Notes: generated from the letters alone by a model not told the origin. A DNA stretch of 64,000 nt from Desulfobacca acetoxidans DSM 11109 (GCF_000195295.1 NC_015388.1:434001-498000); one strand, 5' to 3'. Positions 9,600-17,954 are shown, counted from the stretch's first letter. A program made the numbers and translations.

Positions 9600-10349
9600 T
9601 CAGACCTTACCAGCCAACCGCCCCACTGCTGCCAGATAGACGGCGATCTCCTCTTCAGGTTTGACATGGACAATGTTTTCCACTTCATCATCGAAAAAAG
9701 CCGCCACCGGACAGCAGCCGAGCCCCAAAGCAGTAGCAGCCAACTGCAGGTTGCCGCAGACGTGGCCGGCATCCAGAAAGAGGTAGCGGACCGCCCGCTG
9801 CCGGTATTTCCAGAGCGAGCGTCCGAGGATAGCAGTCCAGATAAAGACCACGGCCGCAGTTCCCAGGAATTGTTGATTGAGTCCGGCCAACACGATGGAG
9901 CGGCGGAAATCGCCGGGGGTCACCATCTCCAGGGAAAATTCGGGAACCTGGAAATGCCAGACGCCAGGTGGAATTTCTTCCACCCGGTGTACCACGACAT
10001 ATGTCTCTACCGGATAGAGGGCGCCGGCGGAGGGGGCCGCCCGATAGGCGAAGTTCTGCTGACTGGCGGTAATCCCTTGGCTGGCCCAAAGCAGGGCCGC
10101 AAGCTGTTCCTGAGTAATCGGGTCTGCGGTATAGTCCCGCAGTGACCGGCGCTGATGGACGCAGCGCCAGAAGTCAGCCTGGAGGGTCTGAGGCACCGCA
10201 GGAAGTTTGAGACGTCTGGTTTCCGGCGGATAGGTCTTATATAGCGGGCTGCGGGGGTAGTGGACCAGAGGTTCGGCCCGCAGATTGTCCCGCATGTACC
10301 TGGTTTCCCTGAGATATTGAAAGCCGATATCTGAGGCGGATTTGTCCAT
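9600..10349 (-). CDS. SagB-type dehydrogenase (nitroreductase superfamily)
   Basis: This FMN-dependent oxidoreductase-like protein has 249 residues and reads as the SagB/ThcOx branch: HQRRSLRDYTADPITQEQL, then the APSAGALYPVETYVV motif, which supports nitroreductase-fold FMN binding, and a C-terminal GLGCCPVAAFFDDEV. Homologues oxidise thiazolines/oxazolines in RiPP maturation or act in unknown redox roles. The ATG at 10349 follows GGGAGGAGCTC. It heads the exporter unit, only 20 bp before the membrane-fusion gene. No cyclodehydratase (YcaO) or precursor peptide gene is visible nearby, so a RiPP role is not supported here. An ordinary nitroreductase is the main alternative. Confidence 0.85.
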   Translation of the reverse strand: MDKSASDIGFQYLRETRYMRDNLRAEPLVHYPRSPLYKTYPPETRRLKLPAVPQTLQADFWRCVHQRRSLRDYTADPITQEQLAALLWASQGITASQQNFAYRAAPSAGALYPVETYVVVHRVEEIPPGVWHFQVPEFSLEMVTPGDFRRSIVLAGLNQQFLGTAAVVFIWTAILGRSLWKYRQRAVRYLFLDAGHVCGNLQLAATALGLGCCPVAAFFDDEVENIVHVKPEEEIAVYLAAVGRLAGKV

Positions 10350-10383
10350 GAGCTCCTCCCTTTTTTAAGACAGCCAAGTCATA

Positions 10384-11724
10384 CTAACGAGGTTCCACCT
10401 TGGCCTTTATCTGCCGGGCATACTCCCGGACTTTTGCCATGGCTTCCTCAACATCCAGGGTTAACAAACGGCGGTCTTGCACAACCGGGCGCCCGGCGAT
10501 GACGACAGTGCGCACATCGGCGCCCATCGCGGCATAGACCAACTGGGAATATGGCTGATACATCGGCGTCAGGTGCGGCCGGTCACAGTCGATGACAATG
10601 AGATCGGCCTGCTTCCCCGGTTCCAGCGAACCGATGCGATCGTGCAGGTTGAGCGCCCTGGCCCCGCTCACTGTAGTCAGATGAAGCACCGTGCTGGCTG
10701 ACATGACCGTAGGATCCAGATGGTATACCTTATGCAGTTTTGCCGCAGTGTCCATTTCCTGAAAGAGGTCCAGGTTATTGTTGGAGGCGCAACCGTCAGT
10801 TCCTAAAGCAACGTTGACGCCTTTGGCCAACAGGCTGACGATCGGGGCGACGCCGGAGGCCAGCTTCATGTTGCTTTCCGGGCAGTGCACGACGCTAACC
10901 CCTTGAGCAGCCAGTAAATCTTGATCATGGTGGCTCAGCGCCACGCCGTGATCGGCGACCAGGCGGGTATTCAATAAACCCAGGTTAAAGAGATGCTCCA
11001 CCGGGGAGGCGCCATAGTGCTGTTGGCAGTCGGCCACCTCCTGCCGGGTTTCAGACAGGTGGATGATCAGGCGGGTGTCATGGCGCTCGGCCAGTTCGCC
11101 GCAGCGTTTGAGTAGATCCGGAGAGCAGGTATAGACCGCATGCGGCTGTACTGCTACCCGGATGAGCGGATCATGACGCCAGGTCTGGATCAATTCTTCG
11201 GTAAACCTGAGGCCGTTATCCTTGGGGCCGTAGTTGGCGGAAGGGAAGTCATAGAGGACTTCGCCCACCACCGCCCGCATTCCGGCTTCCCGAGCCGCCT
11301 GGGCCACGGCATCGGCAAAAAGATACATATCACAGAAGGTGGTTGTGCCGGACAGCAGCATCTCGGCGATGGCCAATTTTGTCCCCCAGTAGACCAGGTC
11401 TCTCGAAATCTGCCGTTCGGCCGGGAAGATGTAATCGTTGAGCCAGACCTCTAACGGGAGGTCATCCGCCAGACCCCGGAAACAGGTCATGGCGGCGTGG
11501 GTGTGAGCGTTAATGAGACCGGGGAGGATGATGTCAGCGGCATAATCCAAGACAGTGGCGGCCGAAAATCGAGCCAGAATTTCCGGCCGCGGCCCTACGG
11601 CGACGATGGTGTCTTTTCGAATGGCTAAGGCGCCGTCCTGATGAATGTCGTTGGCCTCATTCAGAGTCAGGATCATGCCGCCCAACACAATCAGGTCAAC
11701 GGCGGCGGACAAGGGTTGGGACAC
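10384..11724 (-). CDS. mtaD: 5'-methylthioadenosine / S-adenosylhomocysteine deaminase-like amidohydrolase
   Basis: This metal-dependent cytosolic amidohydrolase probably deaminates S-adenosylhomocysteine or methylthioadenosine to the inosine forms as part of SAM recycling. In 446 residues it has INAHTHAAM (metal histidines 74 and 76), QPHAVYTCS, the HLSET glutamate/histidine loop, DHGVALS, HCPESNMKLASG and the metal aspartate in LGTDGCASNN. These are the TRZ/ATZ-MtaD family motifs, and the length is typical. The start is GTG at 11724, with GAGG about 10 bases upstream. It lies 34 bp upstream of the SagB-like gene on the same strand and could share its transcript, though the functions look unrelated. 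Guanine or cytosine deaminase is less likely. Confidence 0.85.
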   Translation of the reverse strand: MSQPLSAAVDLIVLGGMILTLNEANDIHQDGALAIRKDTIVAVGPRPEILARFSAATVLDYAADIILPGLINAHTHAAMTCFRGLADDLPLEVWLNDYIFPAERQISRDLVYWGTKLAIAEMLLSGTTTFCDMYLFADAVAQAAREAGMRAVVGEVLYDFPSANYGPKDNGLRFTEELIQTWRHDPLIRVAVQPHAVYTCSPDLLKRCGELAERHDTRLIIHLSETRQEVADCQQHYGASPVEHLFNLGLLNTRLVADHGVALSHHDQDLLAAQGVSVVHCPESNMKLASGVAPIVSLLAKGVNVALGTDGCASNNNLDLFQEMDTAAKLHKVYHLDPTVMSASTVLHLTTVSGARALNLHDRIGSLEPGKQADLIVIDCDRPHLTPMYQPYSQLVYAAMGADVRTVVIAGRPVVQDRRLLTLDVEEAMAKVREYARQIKAKVEPR

Positions 11725-11810
11725 GGTTTTTAGACCTCGGGGTATCAGTAGTCAGTAGCCAGTGGTCAATCTGTAGGACGGAAAATCGCCGCGCCTCCCG
11801 TTTTTCCGGG

Positions 11811-12758
11811 TTACGGTCCCTTTTTCTCGGCCACCAGCCGACCGTGAATATAGGCGTCGTAAAAACGAGGGGCGGTTCCGGCCGGGACATTCAGCCGATA
11901 CATCCCAGGAGGCAAGGTGGCAGACTGTAGACGCGGGTTTAGACGACGCAGCTTCTTATAATAACTGCCGCAGGCCTCGGCCACCTGCCGCAGGTGAATT
12001 TCCTGGTCCAAGACAAACTCCACCTGATCAGGTTGCAGCGGGGGATAGAGGTCTTCGGCAGGAACGTCATAGCCGTAGCCTGCCGGATCGCTGAGAATAA
12101 TCTTAGCGGCAATCAGCCGCATAACATAACGGTCGGTTTCGTCCGGAAGATCGAGTCGATAGTAGTCAGCTACACCCTGTTCCTGAATGGCCTTTCGCAA
12201 CCGGCCCTCACCGCAGTTATACGCCGCCAGGGCCAGGGGCCAGTTCTTAAAATCGCGATACAGTATGGCCAGGTACTGCAAGGCGGCCTCGGTGGATCGC
12301 ATAAAGTCGTAGCGATCATCAATTTTTACCTCGGTTTTGAGCAGAAACCGGTTGGCGGCGGGTTTCATGAACTGCCAGGGACCGATGGCCCCGCTGGGGG
12401 AACGGGCCTCCAGGCGCAGGTCGCTCTCCACGATGACGACATACTTCAGGTCCTCCGGCAGCCTGGCTTCCTGTAGGCGTTTTTCCAGATAAGGAAAGTA
12501 ACGGGCCGCCCGTTTAATCCAGAGGGTCGTCTGGGTGCGGCTCCAGAGGATGATAGTGAATTCCCGGTCCAGATCTTCCCTGACGTCCGGTTCCTGTAAG
12601 GGAACTTCACTGCCGCACAGGGCAATACGGCCCGGGAGCGGATAATACGTCTTGAGTCCGGCCTCCGATCGTGGCGGCGGCTGGTTTGCTGCCATCGTGG
12701 CGATCAGACTAACCGGCCAGATCCACAGGGCGGCCAGGATAATAATAATGCAAGGCAT
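11811..12758 (-). CDS. Membrane-bound/periplasmic lytic transglycosylase (MltD-like)
   Basis: This protein cleaves peptidoglycan glycan strands in the periplasm. In 315 residues it has an N-terminal hydrophobic signal/anchor (2-22), the catalytic glutamate at residue 111 in VIVESDLRLEARSPSGAIGPWQFM-type context, and LAAYNCGEGRL at about 177-187, all of the Slt/MltD family. Residues about 245-305 (QEIHLRQVAEACGSYYKKLRRLNP) resemble a LysM-like wall-binding unit. MltD proteins normally carry several LysM modules, so this is a short form. Only a weak ribosome site is visible before the ATG at 12758. It is separated from the downstream deaminase by 86 bp holding a low-complexity tract. Confidence 0.85.
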   Translation of the reverse strand: MPCIIIILAALWIWPVSLIATMAANQPPPRSEAGLKTYYPLPGRIALCGSEVPLQEPDVREDLDREFTIILWSRTQTTLWIKRAARYFPYLEKRLQEARLPEDLKYVVIVESDLRLEARSPSGAIGPWQFMKPAANRFLLKTEVKIDDRYDFMRSTEAALQYLAILYRDFKNWPLALAAYNCGEGRLRKAIQEQGVADYYRLDLPDETDRYVMRLIAAKIILSDPAGYGYDVPAEDLYPPLQPDQVEFVLDQEIHLRQVAEACGSYYKKLRRLNPRLQSATLPPGMYRLNVPAGTAPRFYDAYIHGRLVAEKKGP

Positions 12759-12795
12759 GGCGGCAGGCCTTATCTTTTCATTCGTGGACTTTGGT

Positions 12796-12877
12796 TTGTC
12801 GCGTATCGGATAAAATCAGAAGATGTCAATAGGATAGGTTTGTATCAAAAGACCTGCGGCTGTCAAGTAGAAACCTC
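12796..12877 (+). repeat. 82-bp direct repeat, left copy, flanking the toxin-antitoxin cassette
   Basis: Positions 12796-12877 match 13991-14072 over the same 82-bp length with about six mismatches. The inner 70 bp (12808-12877 and 14003-14072) differ at three positions. The two copies bracket the AbrB/PIN module. The rest of the 12759-13072 gap holds a diverged copy of another dispersed repeat (12902-12972) and a short REP-like inverted stretch around 12994-13045. Confidence 0.9.
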
Positions 12878-12901
12878 GGATGGGTGCCTAAAATACCTAA
12901 T

Positions 12902-12972
12902 AATTGCCGTTCTTTCAAAAGCACCCGCACGCCAGGATAATCATCAACCGGTGGCACAGGCTTTGTTGCCGG
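12902..12972 (+). repeat. Dispersed intergenic repeat, copy similar to 33230-33300
   Basis: The stretch contains TCAAAAGCACCCGCA and CCGGTGGCACAGGCTTT and aligns without gaps to 33230-33300 at roughly 70 percent identity by eye. Related CACAGGCT hairpins occur at 23359-23376 (inverted) and 37225-37240. It has no coding potential. Confidence 0.6.
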
Positions 12973-13072
12973 TGCAGCAATCATTTTCCAACTGCGGCGG
13001 GATGCGCTTCGCTTTGGCTTACGCCGATCTGCGATTCCCGCCACACAAATTCCCACTGCCCACTGTATTTTT

Positions 13073-13498
13073 TTAGTAATCCATAAACATTTCTAAGAAA
13101 ACAGCCGGGGTAACAATCTTTATGCCGTAGTAATTATCAAGATTGAGCAGATGCTTATCGCCCGAGATTATATAATCAGCTTGGCCTTCCACGGCGCAAA
13201 CCAAATATTTATCGTCTTTGCGGTCGGCCTTAACCTCCTTGAGATTTAGGACGCCTGGGGTAATCAGGGCCGGCTTGGCAATTTCTGCTAGAAACTCGTC
13301 AATCTCTTTGGCCGTAATCTTAAGCCGTCGTTTTATCTCGGGATACATAAAAACGGTCCTGATCTCTTTTAAAATATCCTGCGAAATTAACAAGGTTATT
13401 CTGCCCTTCCTGGCGAGGCCGATGACTTTGTCCGGATTTGATCCTGGCGCTAATGCGGAGCTTACGAAGACATTGGCGTCGATAACGGTTTTGATCAT
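13073..13498 (-). CDS. PIN-domain toxin of a type II toxin-antitoxin pair
   Basis: This is a 141-residue PIN-fold ribonuclease (PIN_3, 'toxin component, PIN family'). The acidic metal site is visible: Asp7 in TVIDANVF, Glu45 in ILKEIRTV, Asp95/Asp96 in RKDDKYL and Asp114 in ISGDKHL. Its start overlaps the upstream AbrB gene stop by 4 bases, the usual antitoxin-then-toxin coupling. RNA targets are unknown. The pair lies between two direct repeats, which suggests the cassette arrived or duplicated as a unit. All catalytic acids are present, so the toxin appears active. Confidence 0.88.
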   Translation of the reverse strand: MIKTVIDANVFVSSALAPGSNPDKVIGLARKGRITLLISQDILKEIRTVFMYPEIKRRLKITAKEIDEFLAEIAKPALITPGVLNLKEVKADRKDDKYLVCAVEGQADYIISGDKHLLNLDNYYGIKIVTPAVFLEMFMDY

Positions 13499-13791
13499 CT
13501 TCTTTTGGACTTGGGCTTGTCGACCGACTCAACCGCTTCTTCTATGAGGCCATAAAGCTCTTCCTCGCTCAGGTGCTTGAATTTATTTCCAGACCTTGCC
13601 TGTATTTTAGCGATCGCCCGGGAAAAGGTTTTTAACGCTCCTCCCCGGTCGATCACCTGTTTGGGCTTGAAGAAGATACCGTCTTCCCTGATCTCGTATT
13701 CCATCAGGTCGCCTTCCTTAAGGCCAAATTTATCCCTGAAGACTTTCGGAAAAGTAACTTGGCCACCCCGGATCATTTTTACTAGAGGCAT
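13495..13791 (-). CDS. AbrB/MazE-type antitoxin
   Basis: This is a swapped-hairpin DNA-binding antitoxin (SpoVT/AbrB family). From Met at 13791 it is 98 residues: MPLVKMIRGGQVTFPK begins the AbrB fold, followed by FRDKFGLKEGDLMEYE and a C-terminal helical, charged segment that would bind the PIN toxin. An in-frame ATG at 13848 would add 19 residues outside the family, whereas the ATG at 13791 has AGGAG eight bases upstream, so the shorter form is preferred. It is likely autoregulated through the inverted repeat at 13879-13899. Confidence 0.87.
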   Translation of the reverse strand: MPLVKMIRGGQVTFPKVFRDKFGLKEGDLMEYEIREDGIFFKPKQVIDRGGALKTFSRAIAKIQARSGNKFKHLSEEELYGLIEEAVESVDKPKSKRR

Positions 13792-13869
13792 GGCTGTCTG
13801 CTCCTGGTAAGCTTGCCTTCTCTTTTGTGTTCTCTTGTGTATCTTCACATTTTATGTAATTATGAATTT

Positions 13870-13899
13870 ATTATAAGAATTTGATATATTTTGTCAAAT
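13870..13899 (-). promoter_or_regulatory. Promoter and operator of the toxin-antitoxin operon
   Basis: On the minus strand a consensus TTGACA (13892-13897) lies 16 bp from a consensus TATAAT (13870-13875), about 80 bp before the antitoxin start. A perfect ATTTGA/TCAAAT inverted repeat (13879-13884 and 13894-13899) fills the region between the two boxes, in the right place for repression by the AbrB antitoxin. The rest of the 13849-14153 gap is AT-rich, then holds the second direct repeat. Confidence 0.7.
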
Positions 13900-13990
13900 C
13901 ATCTATGGAGCATAATCCAAACTGACTTCCTGATTTGGGCAACTCGCGTGTATAATCATTTCAGGTAATTTTTCCGGTTCTTAAGTCTGG

Positions 13991-14072
13991 TTGTAGCTTA
14001 TTGGATAAAATCATAAGATGGCAATAGGATAGGTTTGTATCAAAAGACCTGCGGCTGTCAATTAGAAACCTC
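13991..14072 (+). repeat. 82-bp direct repeat, right copy
   Basis: This is the partner of 12796-12877, in the same orientation and 1.2 kb away. It ends about 80 bp before the glycosyltransferase gene. Confidence 0.9.
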
Positions 14073-14153
14073 AGGTGACTGCCACCGGCGCCGTTTTTTA
14101 GCTAACTGGGTGTTTTTGTTGTCAAGCCCCGGAGGTCATGATAAGGTAAGCTT

Positions 14154-15101
14154 ATGATGCCAGCCCCCCTGGTCAGTGTCATTATTCCCACCTACAACCG
14201 GGCCGATGTGGTGGGAGAAGCCATAAACTCGGTGCTGGCCCAGACCTGCCGGGATTTCGAACTGATAGTGGTGGATGACGGTTCCGAGGATGGGACGGCG
14301 GCGATTTTGGCCCACTATCAGGACCGCATCCGGATTATCCGCCAGGCGAGGCGCCAGGGGGTGAGCACCTCCCGGAATACTGGCGCCCGGCAGGCCGGAG
14401 GGGAGTGGCTGGCCTTTCTGGATTCCGATGATCTCTGGCTACCCCGGAAACTGGAGGTGCAGTTGGCTTTTATCGGCGCCCACCGGGGGGTCGACATCTG
14501 CCAGACCGAAGAGGTCTGGCTGCGCCGGGGAGTGCGAGTCAATCCGGGCCGCAGGCACCGCAAGCGGGGAGGGAGTATCTTTCTCCCCTCGCTGGAGCTC
14601 TGCCTCGTAAGTCCGTCGGCGGTCATGCTGCGCCGACAGGTATTCTGGCAGGTGGGCGGCTTTGATGAGACCCTGCCGGCCTGTGAAGATTATGACCTCT
14701 GGCTGCGGTTGGCCTGGCGGGTTGACGTGAACCTGATTCCCGAGCCTTTGGTGGTCAAGCGGGGAGGACGCCCTGATCAACTATCCCGCCAATGGGGGTT
14801 GGATCGTTTCCGGGTGCAAGCCCTGTTGAAGCTGATGGGCGACGCCGATCTGCCGGAGCACTACCGGACCAGGGTCAGAGATACCCTGACAGCTAAGGCG
14901 ACGGTCTACGCCCAGGGTTGCGCCAGGCGGGGGAAGTCCGCCGAAGCCGATTATTATTATCGGTTGGCCGAATGGGCGAGGGAAGCAGCCGTAAATACCC
15001 CTTCAACCCCGTTCGGGTTGACAGGTGAAGAATGGGAGCCTTGTTCAAGCCATGCTCATTGCGGCCGACAATCTCAACGTTTTGAACCCGGTGGTGGCTG
15101 A
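14154..15101 (+). CDS. Family 2 glycosyltransferase
   Basis: This is a 315-residue GT-A fold glycosyltransferase. Residues 6-44 read VSVIIPTYNRADVV then LIVVDDGS, and the metal/nucleotide-sugar motif is FLDSDD at about 88-93. EDYDLWLRLAW near residue 180 supplies the usual ED acceptor-side base. There is no membrane segment, so it is a soluble or peripheral enzyme acting at the inner face of the membrane. Donor and acceptor are unknown. AAGG precedes the ATG. The last 50-77 bases overlap the next gene in another frame, and the C-terminal tail read through that overlap is Ser/Gly-rich and probably not conserved. Confidence 0.9.
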   Translation: MMPAPLVSVIIPTYNRADVVGEAINSVLAQTCRDFELIVVDDGSEDGTAAILAHYQDRIRIIRQARRQGVSTSRNTGARQAGGEWLAFLDSDDLWLPRKLEVQLAFIGAHRGVDICQTEEVWLRRGVRVNPGRRHRKRGGSIFLPSLELCLVSPSAVMLRRQVFWQVGGFDETLPACEDYDLWLRLAWRVDVNLIPEPLVVKRGGRPDQLSRQWGLDRFRVQALLKLMGDADLPEHYRTRVRDTLTAKATVYAQGCARRGKSAEADYYYRLAEWAREAAVNTPSTPFGLTGEEWEPCSSHAHCGRQSQRFEPGGG

Positions 15102-15822
15102 GGCTCTTGAACGGTTAGATAAACGACCCTTACAGGAACTAGTGCGCCGGTTGGATCAGACCGGCATCGATCTCCTCGATCTCAATCCGGGGTATCTCTC
15201 GCTCCGAAACGAAGACCGGATGACCTTTCTGGTAGAGACGGTTCAGGAGGTGAGCCGCACCCGCTTGATGTTGGATAGCCCCCACGCTCGGATCTTACAG
15301 AGGGGCCTGGCCGCGTGCGAACGGCCGCCTGTTCTCAACGCCTTGACCCTGGAGGAGGAAAAGCTCAGAAAAATTTTGCCGCTGGCGGCGGCGGCCCGGA
15401 CCGATCTGGTACTGTTACTCTTGGACGAACGTTCCATGACGCCGCCGACCCTGGAGGAGAAGATCCTGTTGGCGCTGCGCCTTCGGGAAGCAGCCCTAAG
15501 CGCCGGACTGGAGCCGACGCGGCTGATTTTCGATCCGGTGCTGCCCAACCTGAGCTGGCCGGACGCCTTTGATCAGACTGCGGCGGTGGTCAAAACCGTC
15601 CGTTTGCTGGCCAGCGGCGCCATTTTGGGAGAGCCGGGCCGCACCATGGCGGGACTTTCCAATCTGCGCAGCGGCCTCCGCCAAATGTATCCGCTAGAGG
15701 TAGAAATAACCTGCCTCAGCCTCCTGGCGGGCGCCGGTCTGCATATCGCTCTGTTGGACGCCTTGCAGCCCGATCTATGGCGACGGGTGCATCTGGTGCA
15801 ACAGCTACAGCCGGGTGAGTGA
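15052..15822 (+). CDS. Pterin-binding (dihydropteroate synthase-like) protein, MtrH/AcsE-type methyltetrahydrofolate methyltransferase candidate
   Basis: This TIM-barrel pterin-binding protein resembles methyltetrahydrofolate:corrinoid methyltransferases: LIAADNLNVLNPVVAEAL at the N-terminus, TGIDLLDLNPGY (the family's D-x-N strand), LMLDSPHARILQRGL, and LIFDPVLPNLSW. From the ATG at 15052 it is 256 residues, close to AcsE/CFeSP methyltransferases. An in-frame GTG at 15025 would add nine residues and has no clear ribosome site; GGGAGCC precedes the ATG. It overlaps the glycosyltransferase gene by 50 bp. With the corrinoid reductive activator at 59.1-61.1 kb it points to C1/corrinoid metabolism. 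Sequence alone does not show whether it is catalytic. Confidence 0.75.
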   Translation: MLIAADNLNVLNPVVAEALERLDKRPLQELVRRLDQTGIDLLDLNPGYLSLRNEDRMTFLVETVQEVSRTRLMLDSPHARILQRGLAACERPPVLNALTLEEEKLRKILPLAAAARTDLVLLLLDERSMTPPTLEEKILLALRLREAALSAGLEPTRLIFDPVLPNLSWPDAFDQTAAVVKTVRLLASGAILGEPGRTMAGLSNLRSGLRQMYPLEVEITCLSLLAGAGLHIALLDALQPDLWRRVHLVQQLQPGE

Positions 15823-15871
15823 GACGGTTTTAGGTTTTTGGCTTAGAGATTCTATGCCTTTTTCCTCTGAT

Positions 15872-15895
15872 CCTCTTGCCCTGTTGGGGAAGAGG
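15872..15895 (+). other. Hairpin downstream of the pterin-binding protein gene
   Basis: CCTCTT-CCC at 15872-15881 pairs with GGG-AAGAGG at 15886-15895, leaving one bulged base on each side. No T-run follows. The flanking words (TTAGGATAGGG) resemble the CT/AG-rich spacer near 1505-1550, so this may be a dispersed low-complexity repeat and not a terminator. Confidence 0.35.
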
Positions 15896-15995
15896 GTTAG
15901 GATAGGGCTAATATATAATAAATTGTATCCTTTGGTTATGAATATCTGCCCTCTTATTTGTGGATGACGTCAAGAATCTACCTGGAGGTATCGCC

Positions 15996-16565
15996 GTGGA
16001 CGTTTATGAAACTATCAAAAACCGCCGCAGCCACCGGATGTATAAGCCCGATCCGGTACCTCGGGAAGTCCTGCAGCGGGTGGTGGAAGCGGCCTTATGG
16101 GCGCCGTCGGGGACTAATCTACAGCCCTGGGATATTACGGTATTGACCGGCCAGTTTCGGGAAGAATTTATCGCCCTGGCCTCCCTGGCGGCTGAGGATA
16201 TGGCACCCAGACTGAGTAAGCTTTTTGATGAAGAGAGGGTCGCCTTTGTCACCCAGTTTTTTAAAAACCTGGGCGGCGCCCCGGTGGTCATCGCCGTCAC
16301 CGTCTGGCGCGATCCGGACCCGTTCTCCCAGGAAATGTACGTGCAGAGTGGCGCCGCCTTGATGCAAAATCTGTTGCTGGCTGCTGAAGCCGAGGGCTTG
16401 GGGGCTTGCTGGATGTCGGGCGTTCTCAGCCGGGAGAAAGAACTCTTGAAATATCTCGGTTTGGAGGACCGGCACCTATTGGCCATTACCCCGATCGGCT
16501 ACTCCGCCAAGACTCCGCCGCCCGTCCCCCGCAAAGAGCGGCCGGTACGATGGCTGGGATTTTGA
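15996..16565 (+). CDS. Nitroreductase-family FMN oxidoreductase
   Basis: This is a soluble flavoprotein of the NfsA/NfnB superfamily. The start is taken as GTG at 15996 (189 residues) because GGAGGT lies seven bases before it; an upstream in-frame GTG at 15960 has no ribosome site. Motifs are ETIKNRRSHRMYKPDPVP (phosphate-binding Arg/Ser), APSGTNLQPWDITV (FMN loop), QSGAALMQNLLLAAEAEGLGACWM and ITPIGYSAKTPPPVPRK. The last two are typical of nitroreductases with broad NAD(P)H-dependent activity. The substrate is unknown. It lies between the pterin-binding protein and tyrS, each with separate signals. Confidence 0.85.
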   Translation: MDVYETIKNRRSHRMYKPDPVPREVLQRVVEAALWAPSGTNLQPWDITVLTGQFREEFIALASLAAEDMAPRLSKLFDEERVAFVTQFFKNLGGAPVVIAVTVWRDPDPFSQEMYVQSGAALMQNLLLAAEAEGLGACWMSGVLSREKELLKYLGLEDRHLLAITPIGYSAKTPPPVPRKERPVRWLGF

Positions 16566-16733
16566 TTCCAAGACAAGAGATGTAAGTGTCATTATTTCTA
16601 CATCACCCACAAACCAAGGAAATGGGTTATTGGCAGCCTAGGCTTCCTAGCCGGTACAGAACTTATTTTTGGCCAATAACCGAAAACCAAAAACCAGAAA
16701 CTATATTTTTTGATTAAGGAGAAGCAGCAACAC

Positions 16734-17954
16734 ATGACCGTCGACAACCAACTGGCCCTTATCCGCCGAGGGGCGGTGGAAATCTTATTGGAAGAGGAAC
16801 TGGCCGCCAAACTCAAACGATCTTTGGCCAGCGGCCAGCCTCTGCGGATCAAGGCCGGTTTTGACCCCACGGCCCCGGACCTGCATTTAGGCCACACCGT
16901 ATTGATACAAAAGCTGAAACATTTTCAGGAATTAGGCCACCAGGTGATCTTCCTCATCGGCGACTTTACCGGCATGATCGGCGATCCCTCCGGCAAGAGC
17001 GAGACCAGAAAACCGTTGACCGAAGAGGAGGTTAAGGCCAACGCCCTCACCTATGAGCGCCAGATCTATAAAATCCTGGACCCGGAAAAGACCCTGATCG
17101 ATTTTAACAGCCGCTGGATGAAGGCTATGAGCGCCCAGGGGCTGATTGAGCTGGCCGCCAGACACACCGTCGCCCGGATGCTGGAGCGGGAGGATTTTCA
17201 CCAGCGCTTCGTCAACCACGCCCCTATCAGTATTCACGAATTCCTCTATCCCCTGGTCCAGGGCTACGACTCGGTCGCCTTGCGGGCCGACGTTGAGTTA
17301 GGAGGGACCGATCAGAAGTTCAACCTGCTGGTCGGGAGGGAGCTGCAGCGGGAATACGGTCAGGAGCCCCAAGTGGTGCTCACCATGCCCCTGCTGGAGG
17401 GTTTGGACGGCGTTAACAAGATGAGCAAATCCCTGGGGAATTACGTCGGCATCGATGAACCCCCACAAGAGATGTTCGGTAAGATCATGTCGATCTCTGA
17501 TGTGCTCATGCTGCGCTATTATGAGCTGTTGAGTGACCTGTCGGTGGGAGCTTTGGCGCGTCTGAAAGACGACCTGGCCTCCGGCGTCCTACATCCCCGC
17601 CTGGCCAAGGAAAATCTGGCCAAGGAGATGGTGGCCCGTTACCACAGCCCAGGGGCGGCCGAAGAGGCAGCACGACAGTTTGCCGCCGTCTTTCGGGAGG
17701 GGGCGTTGCCCGAGGAGATTGAAGAAATATGCCTGGCAGTGACTGAAAACTCGATCTGGCTGCCCAAGGTCTTGCACCAGGCCGGTCTGGCAGCCGGGAC
17801 CTCGGAAGCCCGCCGCCTGATTCAACAGGGCGGCGTTCAGGTGGACGGCGAGAAGGTCAGCAGCGTGGAGCTGGAGTTGCCCGTAGGACAGACCTATCTG
17901 CTGCGGGTCGGAAAGCGAAAATTTAAAAAAGTAGAATTACAGGCCGATTTCTAA
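16734..17954 (+). CDS. tyrS: Tyrosyl-tRNA synthetase
   Basis: This class I synthetase charges tRNA-Tyr. The ATG at 16734 has AAGGAG 12 bases upstream; a TTG at 16710 would add eight residues without support. In the 406-residue product the HIGH motif is HLGH at residues 51-54, KMSKS is at 229-233, and [18 protein letters not shown] is the tyrosine-binding segment. Residues about 335-395 form an S4 RNA-binding domain ([18 protein letters not shown]). The [19 protein letters not shown] context and length fit the TyrZ-like bacterial branch. A low-complexity tract at 16671-16701 lies just upstream of the ribosome site. Confidence 0.97.
   Translation: MTVDNQLALIRRGAVEILLEEELAAKLKRSLASGQPLRIKAGFDPTAPDLHLGHTVLIQKLKHFQELGHQVIFLIGDFTGMIGDPSGKSETRKPLTEEEVKANALTYERQIYKILDPEKTLIDFNSRWMKAMSAQGLIELAARHTVARMLEREDFHQRFVNHAPISIHEFLYPLVQGYDSVALRADVELGGTDQKFNLLVGRELQREYGQEPQVVLTMPLLEGLDGVNKMSKSLGNYVGIDEPPQEMFGKIMSISDVLMLRYYELLSDLSVGALARLKDDLASGVLHPRLAKENLAKEMVARYHSPGAAEEAARQFAAVFREGALPEEIEEICLAVTENSIWLPKVLHQAGLAAGTSEARRLIQQGGVQVDGEKVSSVELELPVGQTYLLRVGKRKFKKVELQADF

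Noticed and set aside
12796-14072. CRISPR array reading of the 82-bp repeats
   Set aside because: There are only two copies, 1.2 kb apart, separated by genes; there is no short-spacer periodicity and no cas gene.
14154-15101. Functional link of the glycosyltransferase to the downstream methyltransferase
   Set aside because: The genes overlap, but the tail of the glycosyltransferase in the overlap looks nonconserved, and nothing else ties them together.
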